A DNA stretch of 64,000 nucleotides from Hyphomicrobiales bacterium (GTDB lineage: Bacteria; Pseudomonadota; Alphaproteobacteria; Rhizobiales; Rhizobiaceae). This document shows, one piece after another, positions 36,523 to 45,237 of the stretch (the first letter of the stretch is position 1; each line of letters opens with the position of its first letter). The stretch spans positions 1 to 64,000 of the forward strand of contig UBZP01000013.1 of NCBI GenBank assembly GCA_900469965.1. Direction: 5' to 3'. The position numbers and the translations under genes were made by a program. The notes beneath the pieces are model-generated. The model searched no databases and was not told the origin of the DNA. It worked only from the letters and a program-made list of their open reading frames with translations.

Positions 36523-37455
36523 ATGATCAAGGACATCAAGGGACTGCACCACGTGACATCCATGGCATCGGACGCGCGGCAGAACAACCGCTTCTTCACC
36601 GACACGCTTGGTCTTCGTCGTGTCAAGCAGACTGTCAACTTCGACGACCCGAGCGTCTATCACCTCTACTATGGTGACGAGACGGGCTCGGCCGGGACGG
36701 TGATGACCTCCTTTCCGTTCCCGAACATGATGCGTGCCCGCCCCGGTGTCGGTGAAGTCGGCGAGACCCAGTTCGCCGTTCCCGAGGGATCGCTGAAGTT
36801 CTGGCAGGATCGCTTTACAACCCACGGCGTGGACGGTCTGGAACGCGATACTGTCTTCGGCGTCGAGCGACTCCGCTTCATGGGACCGGACGGCGACAGC
36901 TTTGCGCTTATCGAGTCCGCTGACGACAAGCGTGCTCCATGGCTCGCAGATGGAATTCCAGAAGATGCGGCCATCCGCGGTTTCGCGGGCGCACGCTTCA
37001 GCCTGCACGACACCGCTGCAACGGAGGAGCTTCTCGGCTTCATGGGCTACGAGCGGGCCGAGAAGGAGGACGATGTTGTACGCTTCATTATACCCAACGG
37101 CAACGGAGCGGACACGATCGATCTACTGGCATTGCCAAAGACGCCGTTTGCGCGACAGGGTGCAGGTTCGGTGCACCATATCGCATTCGCCGTCGACACC
37201 CGCGAGAAGCAGCTCGAGGTGCGCAAGGCGCTGATGGACACCGGCTATCAGGTCACCCCCGTCATCGACCGCGATTACTTCTGGGCGATCTACTTCCGCA
37301 CGCCGGGCGGCATCCTCTTCGAGGTCGCCACAAACGAGCCCGGATTCAACCGCGACGAGGATACAGCCCATCTCGGAGAAGCGCTCAAGCTACCGGGCCG
37401 ATATGAAGCTTTCCGCGATCAGATCCAGGCGAATCTCGAGCCATTGGCTGCCTGA
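36523..37455 (+). CDS. VOC-superfamily ring-cleaving dioxygenase
   Basis: A 310-residue two-module vicinal-oxygen-chelate protein, annotated in this family as ring-cleaving dioxygenase or glyoxalase. The metal ligands are expected in LHHVTS (His9/10), GSVHHIAFAVD and FEVATNEPG. RFFTDTLGLRRVKQTVNFDD is typical of the hydroquinone-type (LinE/MhqO-like) branch. Start at 36523 follows GAGAGG. Function on quinones or catechols is plausible but not proven. It is divergent from the LysR gene. Confidence 0.88.
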   Translation: MIKDIKGLHHVTSMASDARQNNRFFTDTLGLRRVKQTVNFDDPSVYHLYYGDETGSAGTVMTSFPFPNMMRARPGVGEVGETQFAVPEGSLKFWQDRFTTHGVDGLERDTVFGVERLRFMGPDGDSFALIESADDKRAPWLADGIPEDAAIRGFAGARFSLHDTAATEELLGFMGYERAEKEDDVVRFIIPNGNGADTIDLLALPKTPFARQGAGSVHHIAFAVDTREKQLEVRKALMDTGYQVTPVIDRDYFWAIYFRTPGGILFEVATNEPGFNRDEDTAHLGEALKLPGRYEAFRDQIQANLEPLAA

Positions 37456-37527
37456 AAAGACCACTCAGAACTGATGGCATTTCGAATTTTGGACGTCTCA
37501 CACATAATTCTCGATGGAGAGATGGCA

Positions 37528-38445
37528 ATGGATCAATTGGGAGCGATCAGAGCCTTTGTTCGTGTCGTCGAGGCGGGATCCTTTGCAAAGGCTGCAGACA
37601 CGATGGGTGCGCCACGCTCGACCGTGAGTAAGCTTGTCCAGGATCTTGAGGCAAGCTTGAGCCTCAAACTGATCGAACGCACGACACGTTCAGTCAACGT
37701 GACACCTGAGGGAGTTGCTTATTACGAGCGCGCCATTCGCCTGATCGCCGATTTCGACGATATGAACAATGAGGCGACCCGTGGGCGCCTAGCCACCAGG
37801 GGAAAACTTCGGGTTGACGTAGGAGGAACCTTCGCGAATTCGATTTTGATCCCTCGGCTCCCGGAGTTTTACGCGCTCTATCCAGAGATCGAGTTGCATC
37901 TTGGTGTAACAGAACGTCAGGCCGACATCGTCGAAGAGGGCATAGACTGCGTTATCCGTGCCGGCGATCTGCCCAGCGCATCTCTCGTTGCGAGGAAATT
38001 ATGCAGCGTTGAGATAGTGACCTGCGCAACACCGCTGTACCTCGAAAAACACGGCGTGCCTTCTTCGCCATCGGATCTGCAGCGTGACCATATTGTCGTG
38101 CAGTACTTTTTTGCACGTAGTCTGAAGGCTGCACCCGTCCGACTGATGAATGGCGATCAGAAAATAGAAATCTACAGCCCCATTAAGCTCTCCACCAGTG
38201 ATGCGACGGCGCATTTGCATGGAATTTTAGCAGGACTGGGTATCGGGCAGACGTTTGAATTCTTGGCACGGCCCCATATCGCTCGTGGCGCCCTGGTACC
38301 AATCTTGAGAGATTGGGCGCCGCCACGTTACCCTGTCCACATTGCAAGACCAGCGGGTCGGTTTCCGAGTGTCAAGTATCAGGTCTTTGCAGACTGGGTT
38401 GCGGGTGTTTTTTCTGCCTACGACGATGAGACCGGCACACGCTAG
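37528..38445 (+). CDS. LysR family transcriptional regulator
   Basis: A second LysR regulator, 305 residues from ATG 37528 (GGAGAG six bases upstream). It has an N-terminal HTH (GAIRAFVRVVEAGSFAKAADTMGAPRSTVSKLVQDLEA) and is of the CrgA/DsdC-like class by its LKLIERTTRSVNVTPEG segment. It lies on the plus strand just after the VOC gene, with a 72-bp gap. The C-terminal ligand domain (VGGTFANSILIPRLPEFYALYPEIEL) is intact. A palindrome at 38452-38469 follows the stop. Confidence 0.92.
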   Translation: MDQLGAIRAFVRVVEAGSFAKAADTMGAPRSTVSKLVQDLEASLSLKLIERTTRSVNVTPEGVAYYERAIRLIADFDDMNNEATRGRLATRGKLRVDVGGTFANSILIPRLPEFYALYPEIELHLGVTERQADIVEEGIDCVIRAGDLPSASLVARKLCSVEIVTCATPLYLEKHGVPSSPSDLQRDHIVVQYFFARSLKAAPVRLMNGDQKIEIYSPIKLSTSDATAHLHGILAGLGIGQTFEFLARPHIARGALVPILRDWAPPRYPVHIARPAGRFPSVKYQVFADWVAGVFSAYDDETGTR

Positions 38446-38451
38446 TGGCTT

Positions 38452-38469
38452 TATCCATATGCATGGATA
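38452..38469. other. Perfect 18-base palindrome
   Basis: TATCCAT and ATGGATA flank ATGC, six bases after the stop of the second LysR gene. It could be an RNA hairpin that ends the transcript or a binding site. No T-run follows. Confidence 0.45.
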
Positions 38470-38914
38470 GTCACTCTACAATGACGGGCTTCTCCGATCT
38501 CTCATTTGTCCTGTATGGGAGTGTGCAGTGACATGGCGCCCGTTTCCTGGTTCGGCATAGATCGAACCATGAATTTGGAGCAACGGGTGTTGAGAGCATG
38601 CAGAAGACAAAGTGATCGCGACATGGAACCCCCGCGCTTACAGAGTGCTCACCATCTAGTCGCGTCAATGCTCAATGGCAGGCTGCCACGCATTTCGCGG
38701 CTCATATGCCGCTCTCCTGTTGTCCATGGGCTGTCTCGCCTTAGCGCAGTCAGCCAAATCGCTCCACGCCGAATATGCGTGAACAGCGACACTGCAAACT
38801 ACCTCAGGGCCGCCTGTTCGAATGGAATTTTCTTGAGCAAATTTTGGACTGAATGGTCGCGTTGCGTAGCCTCGTGTGACGTCCGCAGGTCAACCGAACT
38901 TCAGAGTAATTATT

Positions 38915-38950
38915 GCAATAAAGGCAACTCATTCGCAATTAATATTGCCA
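38915..38950. promoter_or_regulatory. GCAAT-type operator, copy 3
   Basis: GCAATAAAGGCAACTC followed by GCAATTAATATTGCC, about 180 bases upstream of the isochorismatase-like gene. It resembles copies 1 and 4 with small gaps. The rest of 38470-39131 shows no supported gene. Confidence 0.5.
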
Positions 38951-39131
38951 TTTTGCACAAGCGCAAATCAGACTACGTTTCCTTTCAGAAGCCGTGGCAA
39001 CGAGGGAATGAAAGCATCGGTTTCGACCTACACAGGGCCTTATAAGCCCTGTTCCAGGACGTTCGTCCGACAGGCCCTGCCCAATTTAACCCGCCGCATT
39101 CGCGGTCCAAACAACCGAAGAGGAAAATCTC

Positions 39132-39821
39132 ATGTCCAAGCTCGAAGTTCTCACTCCCGCCAACAGCCAGCTCATCTTCATCGACCAGCAACCGCAGATG
39201 GCCTTCGGCGTGCAGTCGATCGACCGCCAGACGCTAAAGAACAATGTCGTCGGCCTCGCCAAGGCCGCCAAGATCTTCAATATTCCGACCACGATCACTA
39301 CGGTCGAGACGCAATCCTTCTCTGGTAACACGTATCCCGAGCTGCTTGCTGTCTTCCCGGAGAACGACATTCTCGAACGCACCTCGATGAACTCCTGGGA
39401 CGACCAGAACGTGCGCGATGCGCTCGCGAAGAACGCTGCCAACGGTCGCAAGAAGATTGTCGTCTCCGGCCTCTGGACCGAGGTCTGCAACACGACGTTC
39501 GCCCTCTCCGCTCTCCATGACGTTCCGGATTACGAGATCTATATGGTCGCGGATGCTTCCGGCGGCACCTCTTCGGATGCACACAAATACGCGATGGATC
39601 GCATGGTGCAGGCGGGGGTGATCCCGGTCACCTGGCAGCAGGTTCTGCTCGAATGGCAGCGCGACTGGGCACGGAAGGAAACCTACGATGCGGTCACCAC
39701 GCTTGTGAAGGAGCATTCCGGCGCGTACGGCATGGGCGTCGACTACGCCTACACGATGGTTCACGGCGCAGAGGAACGTGTCAAGCACGGCAAGCGCATC
39801 GGCCCGAACCCCGCAAAGTAA
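39132..39821 (+). CDS. Isochorismatase-like (YcaC-type) hydrolase
   Basis: A 229-residue isochorismatase-fold protein of the YcaC branch. Asp18 (IFIDQQ) and the catalytic Cys119 (LWTEVCN) are present. The position usually held by Lys is Arg83 (ILERTSMNSWDD), as in several YcaC-like proteins. The C-terminal extension (about residues 185-229) is typical of this branch. It leads a three-gene run with XapX and amidohydrolase genes. A good AGAGGAAAATC precedes it. The substrate is unknown. Confidence 0.88.
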   Translation: MSKLEVLTPANSQLIFIDQQPQMAFGVQSIDRQTLKNNVVGLAKAAKIFNIPTTITTVETQSFSGNTYPELLAVFPENDILERTSMNSWDDQNVRDALAKNAANGRKKIVVSGLWTEVCNTTFALSALHDVPDYEIYMVADASGGTSSDAHKYAMDRMVQAGVIPVTWQQVLLEWQRDWARKETYDAVTTLVKEHSGAYGMGVDYAYTMVHGAEERVKHGKRIGPNPAK

Positions 39822-39887
39822 GAGCCCGATCAGGCCGCTCCGATAACCCCGTCGGTGCGGCCTTTCGCTAACCGTGGAGGACATCCC

Positions 39888-40175
39888 GTGAAAATCTATC
39901 TTCTTTCTCTCGGTGCAGGCCTGCTTGTGGGCATCGTCTACAGCCTCCTGAACGTCCGCTCGCCGGCTCCGCCTGTCATTGCCCTGGTCGGCCTTCTCGG
40001 CATCCTGGTCGGCGAGCAGATCCTCCCGCTCGCGAAGTCGCTTTGGGCAAAGGAGCCGGCGGCCATTTCGTGGATTTATCAGATTAAACCGCACGTATTC
40101 GGCCACATGCCGAAGGGCGGCGATCTTATCGACCTTGCCGATCAGGCGAAGGCGAATGTGGAGGAGCGGAGCTGA
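39888..40175 (+). CDS. XapX domain membrane protein
   Basis: A 95-residue protein with GTG start (GGAGG ten bases upstream). The XapX domain occupies residues 1-50: MKIYLLSLGAGLLVGIVYSL, then LNVRSPAPPVIALVGLLGILVGEQ, two membrane helices around RSPAPP. The C-terminal half is soluble. XapX proteins accompany catabolic gene clusters and their function is unknown. The stop overlaps the amidohydrolase start by one base. Confidence 0.9.
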   Translation: MKIYLLSLGAGLLVGIVYSLLNVRSPAPPVIALVGLLGILVGEQILPLAKSLWAKEPAAISWIYQIKPHVFGHMPKGGDLIDLADQAKANVEERS

Positions 40176-42157
40176 TGACGACGCGGCGATCCTTTCTTGG
40201 AGGCGCGTCGGGCCTGGCGTTCTCGAAGCTCTTCTCCTCCGCAAAAGCCGCCGATCCCAACCAGACCGGAGTAGACACCATGCATCCCGACCTGATCCTC
40301 CACAACGGCCGCGTAACGACCCTTGACCGGACCAATCCGAATGCGACGGCGATCGCCATCAAGGATGGCCTGTTTCTCGAAGTCGGATCCGACAGCGAAA
40401 TTTTGGCGCTGGCTGGTTCTGGCACTAAGATCGTTGACCTTAGGGGCAAGCGTGTTCTGCCCGGATTGATCGATAACCATACCCACGTCGTTCGCGGTGG
40501 CCTGAACTACAACATGGAACTGCGCTGGGATGGTGTTCGCTCGCTAGCGGACGCGATGGACATGCTGAAGCGCCAGGTGGCGATCACGCCCGCCCCGCAG
40601 TGGGTGCGCGTCGTCGGCGGCTTCACCGAACATCAGTTCGCGGAAAAGCGTCTGCCGACCATCGAGGAGATCAACGCTGTCGCGCCCGATACGCCCGTGT
40701 TCCTTCTGCACCTTTATGATCGTGCGCTGCTCAACGGCGCCGCTCTGCGCGCAGTCGGCTACACCCGTGACACGCCGAACCCGCCCGGCGGCGAGATCAT
40801 GCGCGATGCCAGCGGAAACCCCACGGGCATGCTTCTCGCCAAGCCGAATGCAGGCATTCTCTACTCGACACTTGCGAAGGGTCCGAAGCTTCCTCTCGAC
40901 TATCAGGTCAACTCCACTCGCCACTTCATGCGCGAACTGAACCGCCTTGGAGTGACAGGCGTAATCGACGCGGGTGGTGGTTTCCAGAACTATCCGGACG
41001 ACTACGAGGTCATCCAGAAGCTGTCTGACGACAACCAGATGACGGTCCGGCTGGCTTACAACCTCTTCACCCAGAAACCGAAGGAAGAGAAGCAGGACTT
41101 CCTCAACTGGACGCAATCGGTCAAATACAAGCAGGGCAACGATTACTTCCGCCACAACGGTGCCGGCGAGATGCTTGTCTTCTCCGCAGCCGACTTTGAA
41201 GACTTCCGGCAGCCTCGTCCGGAGATGGCCCCGGAGATGGAAGGCGAGCTTGAAGAGGTCGTCCGCGTCTTGGCGGAAAACCGTTGGCCATGGCGTCTGC
41301 ATGCTACCTATGATGAGACGATCTCTCGCGCCCTCGACGTATTCGAGAAGGTCAACAAGGACATTCCGCTCGAAGGACTGAACTGGTTCTTCGACCATGC
41401 CGAAACCATCTCGGATCGCTCGATCGACCGTATCGCCGCACTCGGTGGTGGCATCGCCACGCAGCACCGCATGGCCTACCAGGGCGAATACTTCGTTGAG
41501 CGGTACGGTCACGGCGTGGCTGAGGCTACCCCACCGATCCGTCGCATGCTCGACAAGGGCGTGAACGTATCGGCCGGCACCGATGCCACCCGCGTTGCTT
41601 CTTACAATCCGTGGGTTTCGCTGTCGTGGATGATCACCGGCAAGACGGTCGGCGGAATGCAACTCTATCCGCGAGCCAACTGCCTCGACAGGGATACTGC
41701 GCTGCGCATGTGGACTGAGAAGGTCACGTGGTTCTCCAATGAAGAGGGCAAGAAGGGCCGCATCGAGAAGGGTCAGTTCGCCGATCTGGTGGTGCCGGAC
41801 AGGGACTTCTTCTCCTGCGCCGAGGACGAGATTTCGTTCCTCACCTCGGAACTGACCATGGTCGGCGGCAAGATCGTCTATGGTGCAGGCGATTTTAAGA
41901 CGCTCGACGAGAACGACATCCCACCCGCGATGCCCGACTGGTCTCCCGTACGCAGGTTTGGCGGCTACGCGGCCTGGGGCGAACCGGAGGGCGCGGGCGC
42001 TCGATCCTTGCGCCGCACCGCCATCTCCACATGCGGATGCGCCAGCGATTGCGGCGTGCACGGCCACGACCATGCCGGAGCCTGGACATCCAAGCTTCCG
42101 ATCGCCGACCTCAAGGGGTTCTTCGGCGCACTTGGTTGCTCCTGCTGGGCCGTCTGA
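40175..42157 (+). CDS. Exported amidohydrolase family protein (YtcJ-like)
   Basis: A 660-residue metal-dependent amidohydrolase. It begins with a twin-arginine-type leader (MTTRRSFLGGASGLAFSKL). It then has LILHNGRVTTLDRTNP, the metal-binding NHTH in PGLIDNHTHVVRGG, ATYDETISRALDVFE, FDHAETISD, and late Asp in SAGTDATR. The C-terminal 60 residues are Cys/His-rich (TCGCASDCGVHGHDHAG), unusual for YtcJ and possibly metal binding. It overlaps the XapX gene by one base. It may act with the preceding hydrolase in degrading an amide or cyclic compound. Confidence 0.88.
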   Translation: MTTRRSFLGGASGLAFSKLFSSAKAADPNQTGVDTMHPDLILHNGRVTTLDRTNPNATAIAIKDGLFLEVGSDSEILALAGSGTKIVDLRGKRVLPGLIDNHTHVVRGGLNYNMELRWDGVRSLADAMDMLKRQVAITPAPQWVRVVGGFTEHQFAEKRLPTIEEINAVAPDTPVFLLHLYDRALLNGAALRAVGYTRDTPNPPGGEIMRDASGNPTGMLLAKPNAGILYSTLAKGPKLPLDYQVNSTRHFMRELNRLGVTGVIDAGGGFQNYPDDYEVIQKLSDDNQMTVRLAYNLFTQKPKEEKQDFLNWTQSVKYKQGNDYFRHNGAGEMLVFSAADFEDFRQPRPEMAPEMEGELEEVVRVLAENRWPWRLHATYDETISRALDVFEKVNKDIPLEGLNWFFDHAETISDRSIDRIAALGGGIATQHRMAYQGEYFVERYGHGVAEATPPIRRMLDKGVNVSAGTDATRVASYNPWVSLSWMITGKTVGGMQLYPRANCLDRDTALRMWTEKVTWFSNEEGKKGRIEKGQFADLVVPDRDFFSCAEDEISFLTSELTMVGGKIVYGAGDFKTLDENDIPPAMPDWSPVRRFGGYAAWGEPEGAGARSLRRTAISTCGCASDCGVHGHDHAGAWTSKLPIADLKGFFGALGCSCWAV

Positions 42158-42216
42158 CGAGCCTGAGCTCGGGTGACTGGATGCCACCCGAGCATCACCT
42201 CATAATTGTGCATTTT

Positions 42217-42251
42217 GCAATTGAATCGAAACTATTGCTGCAATTGTTGGC
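42217..42251. promoter_or_regulatory. GCAAT-type operator, copy 4
   Basis: A 35-base element beginning GCAATTGAATCGAAAC and ending GCAATTGTTGGC, about 70 bases upstream of the DoxX gene. It is 29/35 identical to copy 1 at 33030-33064. Confidence 0.65.
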
Positions 42252-42318
42252 ATGGCGGTTACCGGCCAATATCGCTCCATCAAAAGCAGCCGGTCGCGGC
42301 GAACATGCAGGAGCTGAA

Positions 42319-42762
42319 ATGACCTACCACTCTCATACGTCAAATCCGATCCGGAGCAATCTGGCACGCGTCATCGGCTCTCCGGTCACTCGGACGGTGT
42401 CACTGTTGGCTCTTTGCGCAGCCTACGTTCAAGGCCCACTCACCAAAATCTTCGACTTCAATGGTGCCCTGGCCGAAATGGATCACTTCGGTCTCCAACC
42501 GGCCCCTTTCTTTGCAGTCTCTGTCATCGTCTTTGAGCTGACGGCCTCCGCCATGGTGATCTCGGGCTTGTTTCGCTGGATCGGAGCGCTGGCGCTCGCT
42601 GGCTTTACGCTCATGGCAACGCTCATCGCCCTCCGTTTCTGGGAGATAGCTCCCGGCATGGACCGCATGATGGCGACCAATGCCTTCTTTGAACATGTTG
42701 GCCTCGCTGGGGCATTTCTCTTCGTCGCCGCATTCGACCTCACCAAGGGAGCAGGCAAATGA
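42319..42762 (+). CDS. DoxX family membrane protein
   Basis: A 147-residue four-helix membrane protein of the DoxX type. It starts at 42319 after CAGGAGCTGAA. It has RTVSLLALCAAYVQGPLTKIFD, PAPFFAVSVIVFELTASAMVI, WIGALALAGFTLMATLIALRFWE and FEHVGLAGAFLFVAAFDL. DoxX proteins occur in electrophile, thiosulfate and redox stress operons. The stop overlaps the MFS start by four bases (ATGA). Confidence 0.9.
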   Translation: MTYHSHTSNPIRSNLARVIGSPVTRTVSLLALCAAYVQGPLTKIFDFNGALAEMDHFGLQPAPFFAVSVIVFELTASAMVISGLFRWIGALALAGFTLMATLIALRFWEIAPGMDRMMATNAFFEHVGLAGAFLFVAAFDLTKGAGK

Positions 42763-44357
42763 GCGCTGCAAAAGCATCCGGCGGAACCTTCGCGCCACTC
42801 GCACAGCCTGTGTTTGCGGTTCTCTGGAGCGCCACCGTCCTTGGCAATACCGGAAGCTTCATGCGGGACGTCGCAAGCTCCTGGCTGATGACGGATCTTT
42901 CGGCATCACCGGCCGCGGTCGCCATGGTTCAGGCGGCCGGAACCCTGCCGATCTTCCTGCTTGCTATTCCCGCGGGAGTTCTCACCGACATCCTCGATCG
43001 CCGCAAGTTCCTGATCGCTGTCCAGGTGCTGCTGGCCTTCGTCAGTATCTCCCTGATGGTCCTCTCGCAGACGGGAATGCTCTCGGTCAGCGCGCTGATC
43101 GGCCTGACCTTCCTTGGCGGGATCGGTGCGGCGCTCATGGGGCCGACCTGGCAGGCAATCGTTCCGGAACTGGTGAAGCGCGAGGACGTGAAGAGCGCAG
43201 TCGCTCTCAATTCGCTCGGCATCAATATCGCCCGATCCATCGGGCCTGCCGCGGGCGGTCTCCTTCTTGCCGCCTTCGGAGCCGGGATCACCTATGGGGC
43301 GGACGTTGCCAGCTACATCGTGGTCATTGCTGCTCTCGTCTGGTGGCCTCGTGCGAAGAATGCCAATGACGCGCTTCAGGAGAATTTCCTCGGTGCCTTC
43401 CGCGCAGGACTTCGCTACACCCGCTCCAGCACGCCGCTGCACGTGGTCCTCCTGCGCGCCGCGATCTTCTTCGCCTTCGCCAGCGCCGTGTGGGCGCTCT
43501 TGCCGCTCGTTGCCCGCCAATTGCTCGGTGGTGATGCCGGCTTCTACGGGATACTCCTTGGTGCTGTCGGAGCAGGCGCAATCGGCGGTGCGCTGGTCAT
43601 GCCGAAACTGCGCGAACGCCTGAGTTCCGACGGTCTTCTTCTTGGTGCGGCGGTGATCACTTCCATCGTCATGAGTGTCCTGTCGCTTGCTCCGCCGAAA
43701 TTTGTCGCGCTCACAGCACTTCTTTTCCTCGGAGCCGCATGGATCACCGCCCTGACGACACTCAATGGCGCCGCCCAGTCCGTCCTTCCCAACTGGGTGC
43801 GCGGTCGCGGTCTTGCCGTCTACCTGACCGTCTTCAACGGTGCGATGTCGGCCGGAAGCCTCGGCTGGGGTGCGGTCGGCGAGGCTGTCGGCATCCAGTC
43901 CGCCTTGGTCATCGGGGCCATCGGCCTGCTCATCGCCGGGGTCCTCATGCATCGCGTGAAACTGCCGACCGGCGACGCCGACCTCGTGCCTTCGAACCAC
44001 TGGCCTGAGCCTCTTGTCGCCGAACCCGTCGCACATGACCGTGGTCCGGTTCTGATCCTGATCGAGTACAAGGTCGAGAAGCAGCACCGCAGCGCATTCC
44101 TCCACGCCATCGATCATCTTTCCAACGAGCGCCGGCGCGATGGTGCCTACGGCTGGGGTGTCACCGAGGACTCGGCTGATCCGGAGAAGATGGTCGAATG
44201 GTTCATGGTGGAATCCTGGGCCGAACATCTTCGTCAGCACAAGCGGGTCTCCAATGCCGACGCCGACCTGCAGCGCAAGGTGCTGGCCTACCATGTCGGT
44301 CCCGAGAAACCTGTTGTCCGTCACTTCCTGACGATTAATCGGCCTGGTGCCGCATAG
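42759..44357 (+). CDS. MFS exporter fused to a C-terminal ABM-like domain
   Basis: A 532-residue protein. Residues 1-410 form a twelve-helix MFS exporter of the EntS/MFS_3 type (VLWSATVLGNTGSFMRDVASSWLMT, DILDRRKFLIAVQ, YLTVFNGAMSAGSLGWG). The last ~100 residues are soluble: VLILIEYKVEKQHRSAFLHAI, then YGWGVTEDSADPEKMVEWFMVESWAEHLRQH. This is an antibiotic-biosynthesis-monooxygenase-like (dimeric ferredoxin) fold typical of the family. It is coupled to DoxX and ends the 33-44 kb cluster. It probably exports a toxic product or substrate. Confidence 0.9.
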   Translation: MSAAKASGGTFAPLAQPVFAVLWSATVLGNTGSFMRDVASSWLMTDLSASPAAVAMVQAAGTLPIFLLAIPAGVLTDILDRRKFLIAVQVLLAFVSISLMVLSQTGMLSVSALIGLTFLGGIGAALMGPTWQAIVPELVKREDVKSAVALNSLGINIARSIGPAAGGLLLAAFGAGITYGADVASYIVVIAALVWWPRAKNANDALQENFLGAFRAGLRYTRSSTPLHVVLLRAAIFFAFASAVWALLPLVARQLLGGDAGFYGILLGAVGAGAIGGALVMPKLRERLSSDGLLLGAAVITSIVMSVLSLAPPKFVALTALLFLGAAWITALTTLNGAAQSVLPNWVRGRGLAVYLTVFNGAMSAGSLGWGAVGEAVGIQSALVIGAIGLLIAGVLMHRVKLPTGDADLVPSNHWPEPLVAEPVAHDRGPVLILIEYKVEKQHRSAFLHAIDHLSNERRRDGAYGWGVTEDSADPEKMVEWFMVESWAEHLRQHKRVSNADADLQRKVLAYHVGPEKPVVRHFLTINRPGAA

Positions 44358-44501
44358 CGAAGACTTGAGCAGGCGGCGGCTTCAGCCGCCGCCCTTTATG
44401 CCGCCACGCGCGTTGCTCTCTTCGTCAGCACGTCAGGTGCCGAACCCGATTGACACAAACCGGGAGTCAGAACTTTTCAGTTTTTTACAGAGGATACTGA
44501 G

Positions 44502-44903
44502 ATGGACATTGGTAGTGAAGCGAGCGGTCTCGCCAACCTGATCGCTACCGTGTTGAAACCGCTTGCAACCGGGCTCGAATTTTTCGGAGTCGGCGTAATC
44601 CTGATCGGCGTGGCCGTGGCAACGGCCGGTTACATCCGGGATCTGCTCTTGTCCGGACAACGCGATGCCTATGAGCGCTATCGCGCCAATCTCGGGCGGG
44701 GGATATTGCTTGGGCTCGAAATCCTGATAGGGGCCGATATCATCGCCACTATCATTGCTCCTCTGACGTGGGAAAGCGTCGGCCTTCTCGGGCTCATCGT
44801 CCTCATTCGAACTTTCCTGAGCTTTTCGCTCGAGGCCGAGATCGATGGTCAGTGGCCGTGGTCGAGGAATGCCCAGCGTGGGAGCGGACGATTGGCTCCG
44901 TGA
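44502..44903 (+). CDS. DUF1622 family membrane protein
   Basis: A 133-residue membrane protein of the DUF1622 family, whose function is unknown. It has three helices: LATGLEFFGVGVILIGVAVATAGYI, GILLGLEILIGADIIATII, and SVGLLGLIVLIRTFLSFSLEAEI. RYRANLGRGILLGLEIL and RTFLSFSLE are family signatures. GAGG precedes the ATG. It stands alone after the MFS gene with a 144-bp gap and has no GCAAT operator. Confidence 0.9.
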   Translation: MDIGSEASGLANLIATVLKPLATGLEFFGVGVILIGVAVATAGYIRDLLLSGQRDAYERYRANLGRGILLGLEILIGADIIATIIAPLTWESVGLLGLIVLIRTFLSFSLEAEIDGQWPWSRNAQRGSGRLAP

Positions 44904-45237
44904 CTGATTCCTAGTAGCGGCGGGCTGCGAACAAGTTGCTCACGTTGAACACTTTCATCGGCATTGCTGATGAGCGCTGAAATTCGCTGCTTTGGCCCCG
45001 AATTTTCTGGCACTGGTGAATTGGCGATGGTCAGGTCTAGTCTTCCTCGGTCGTAGACGTATTTGCCCTGATCGACTGCCGAACAGGTCACTTCAGCAGC
45101 ACAGTGCCGTACGGCTCGTGGCGGCTTTCCTGGCAATGTACCGCCGGTCGACTGAGGAGGGCGCATCGCGGTTTTCGTGCAATGCTGGAGAGCCACTTTC
45201 GGGGCGGCGGCGTCGGTTGTCGCAACCGAATCACGGC
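44904..45237. other. Gene-free stretch
   Basis: No supported gene, repeat or hairpin. A long plus-strand frame (44992-45708) is antisense to the acetyltransferase gene and has no family resemblance. Confidence 0.4.

Noticed and set aside
38506-39045. A 179-codon plus-strand frame between the second LysR and isochorismatase genes
   Set aside because: No ribosome site, composition unlike neighbours, and it spans the operator candidate at 38915-38950.
39234-40244. A 336-codon open frame on the minus strand
   Set aside because: Antisense to the isochorismatase-like and XapX genes.
40544-42187. A 547-codon open frame on the minus strand
   Set aside because: Antisense to the amidohydrolase gene; high-GC codon bias opens the complementary frame.
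42906-44324. A 472-codon open frame on the minus strand
   Set aside because: It is the antisense shadow of the MFS exporter gene, has skewed Arg/Asp/Gly composition, no ribosome site and no family resemblance.
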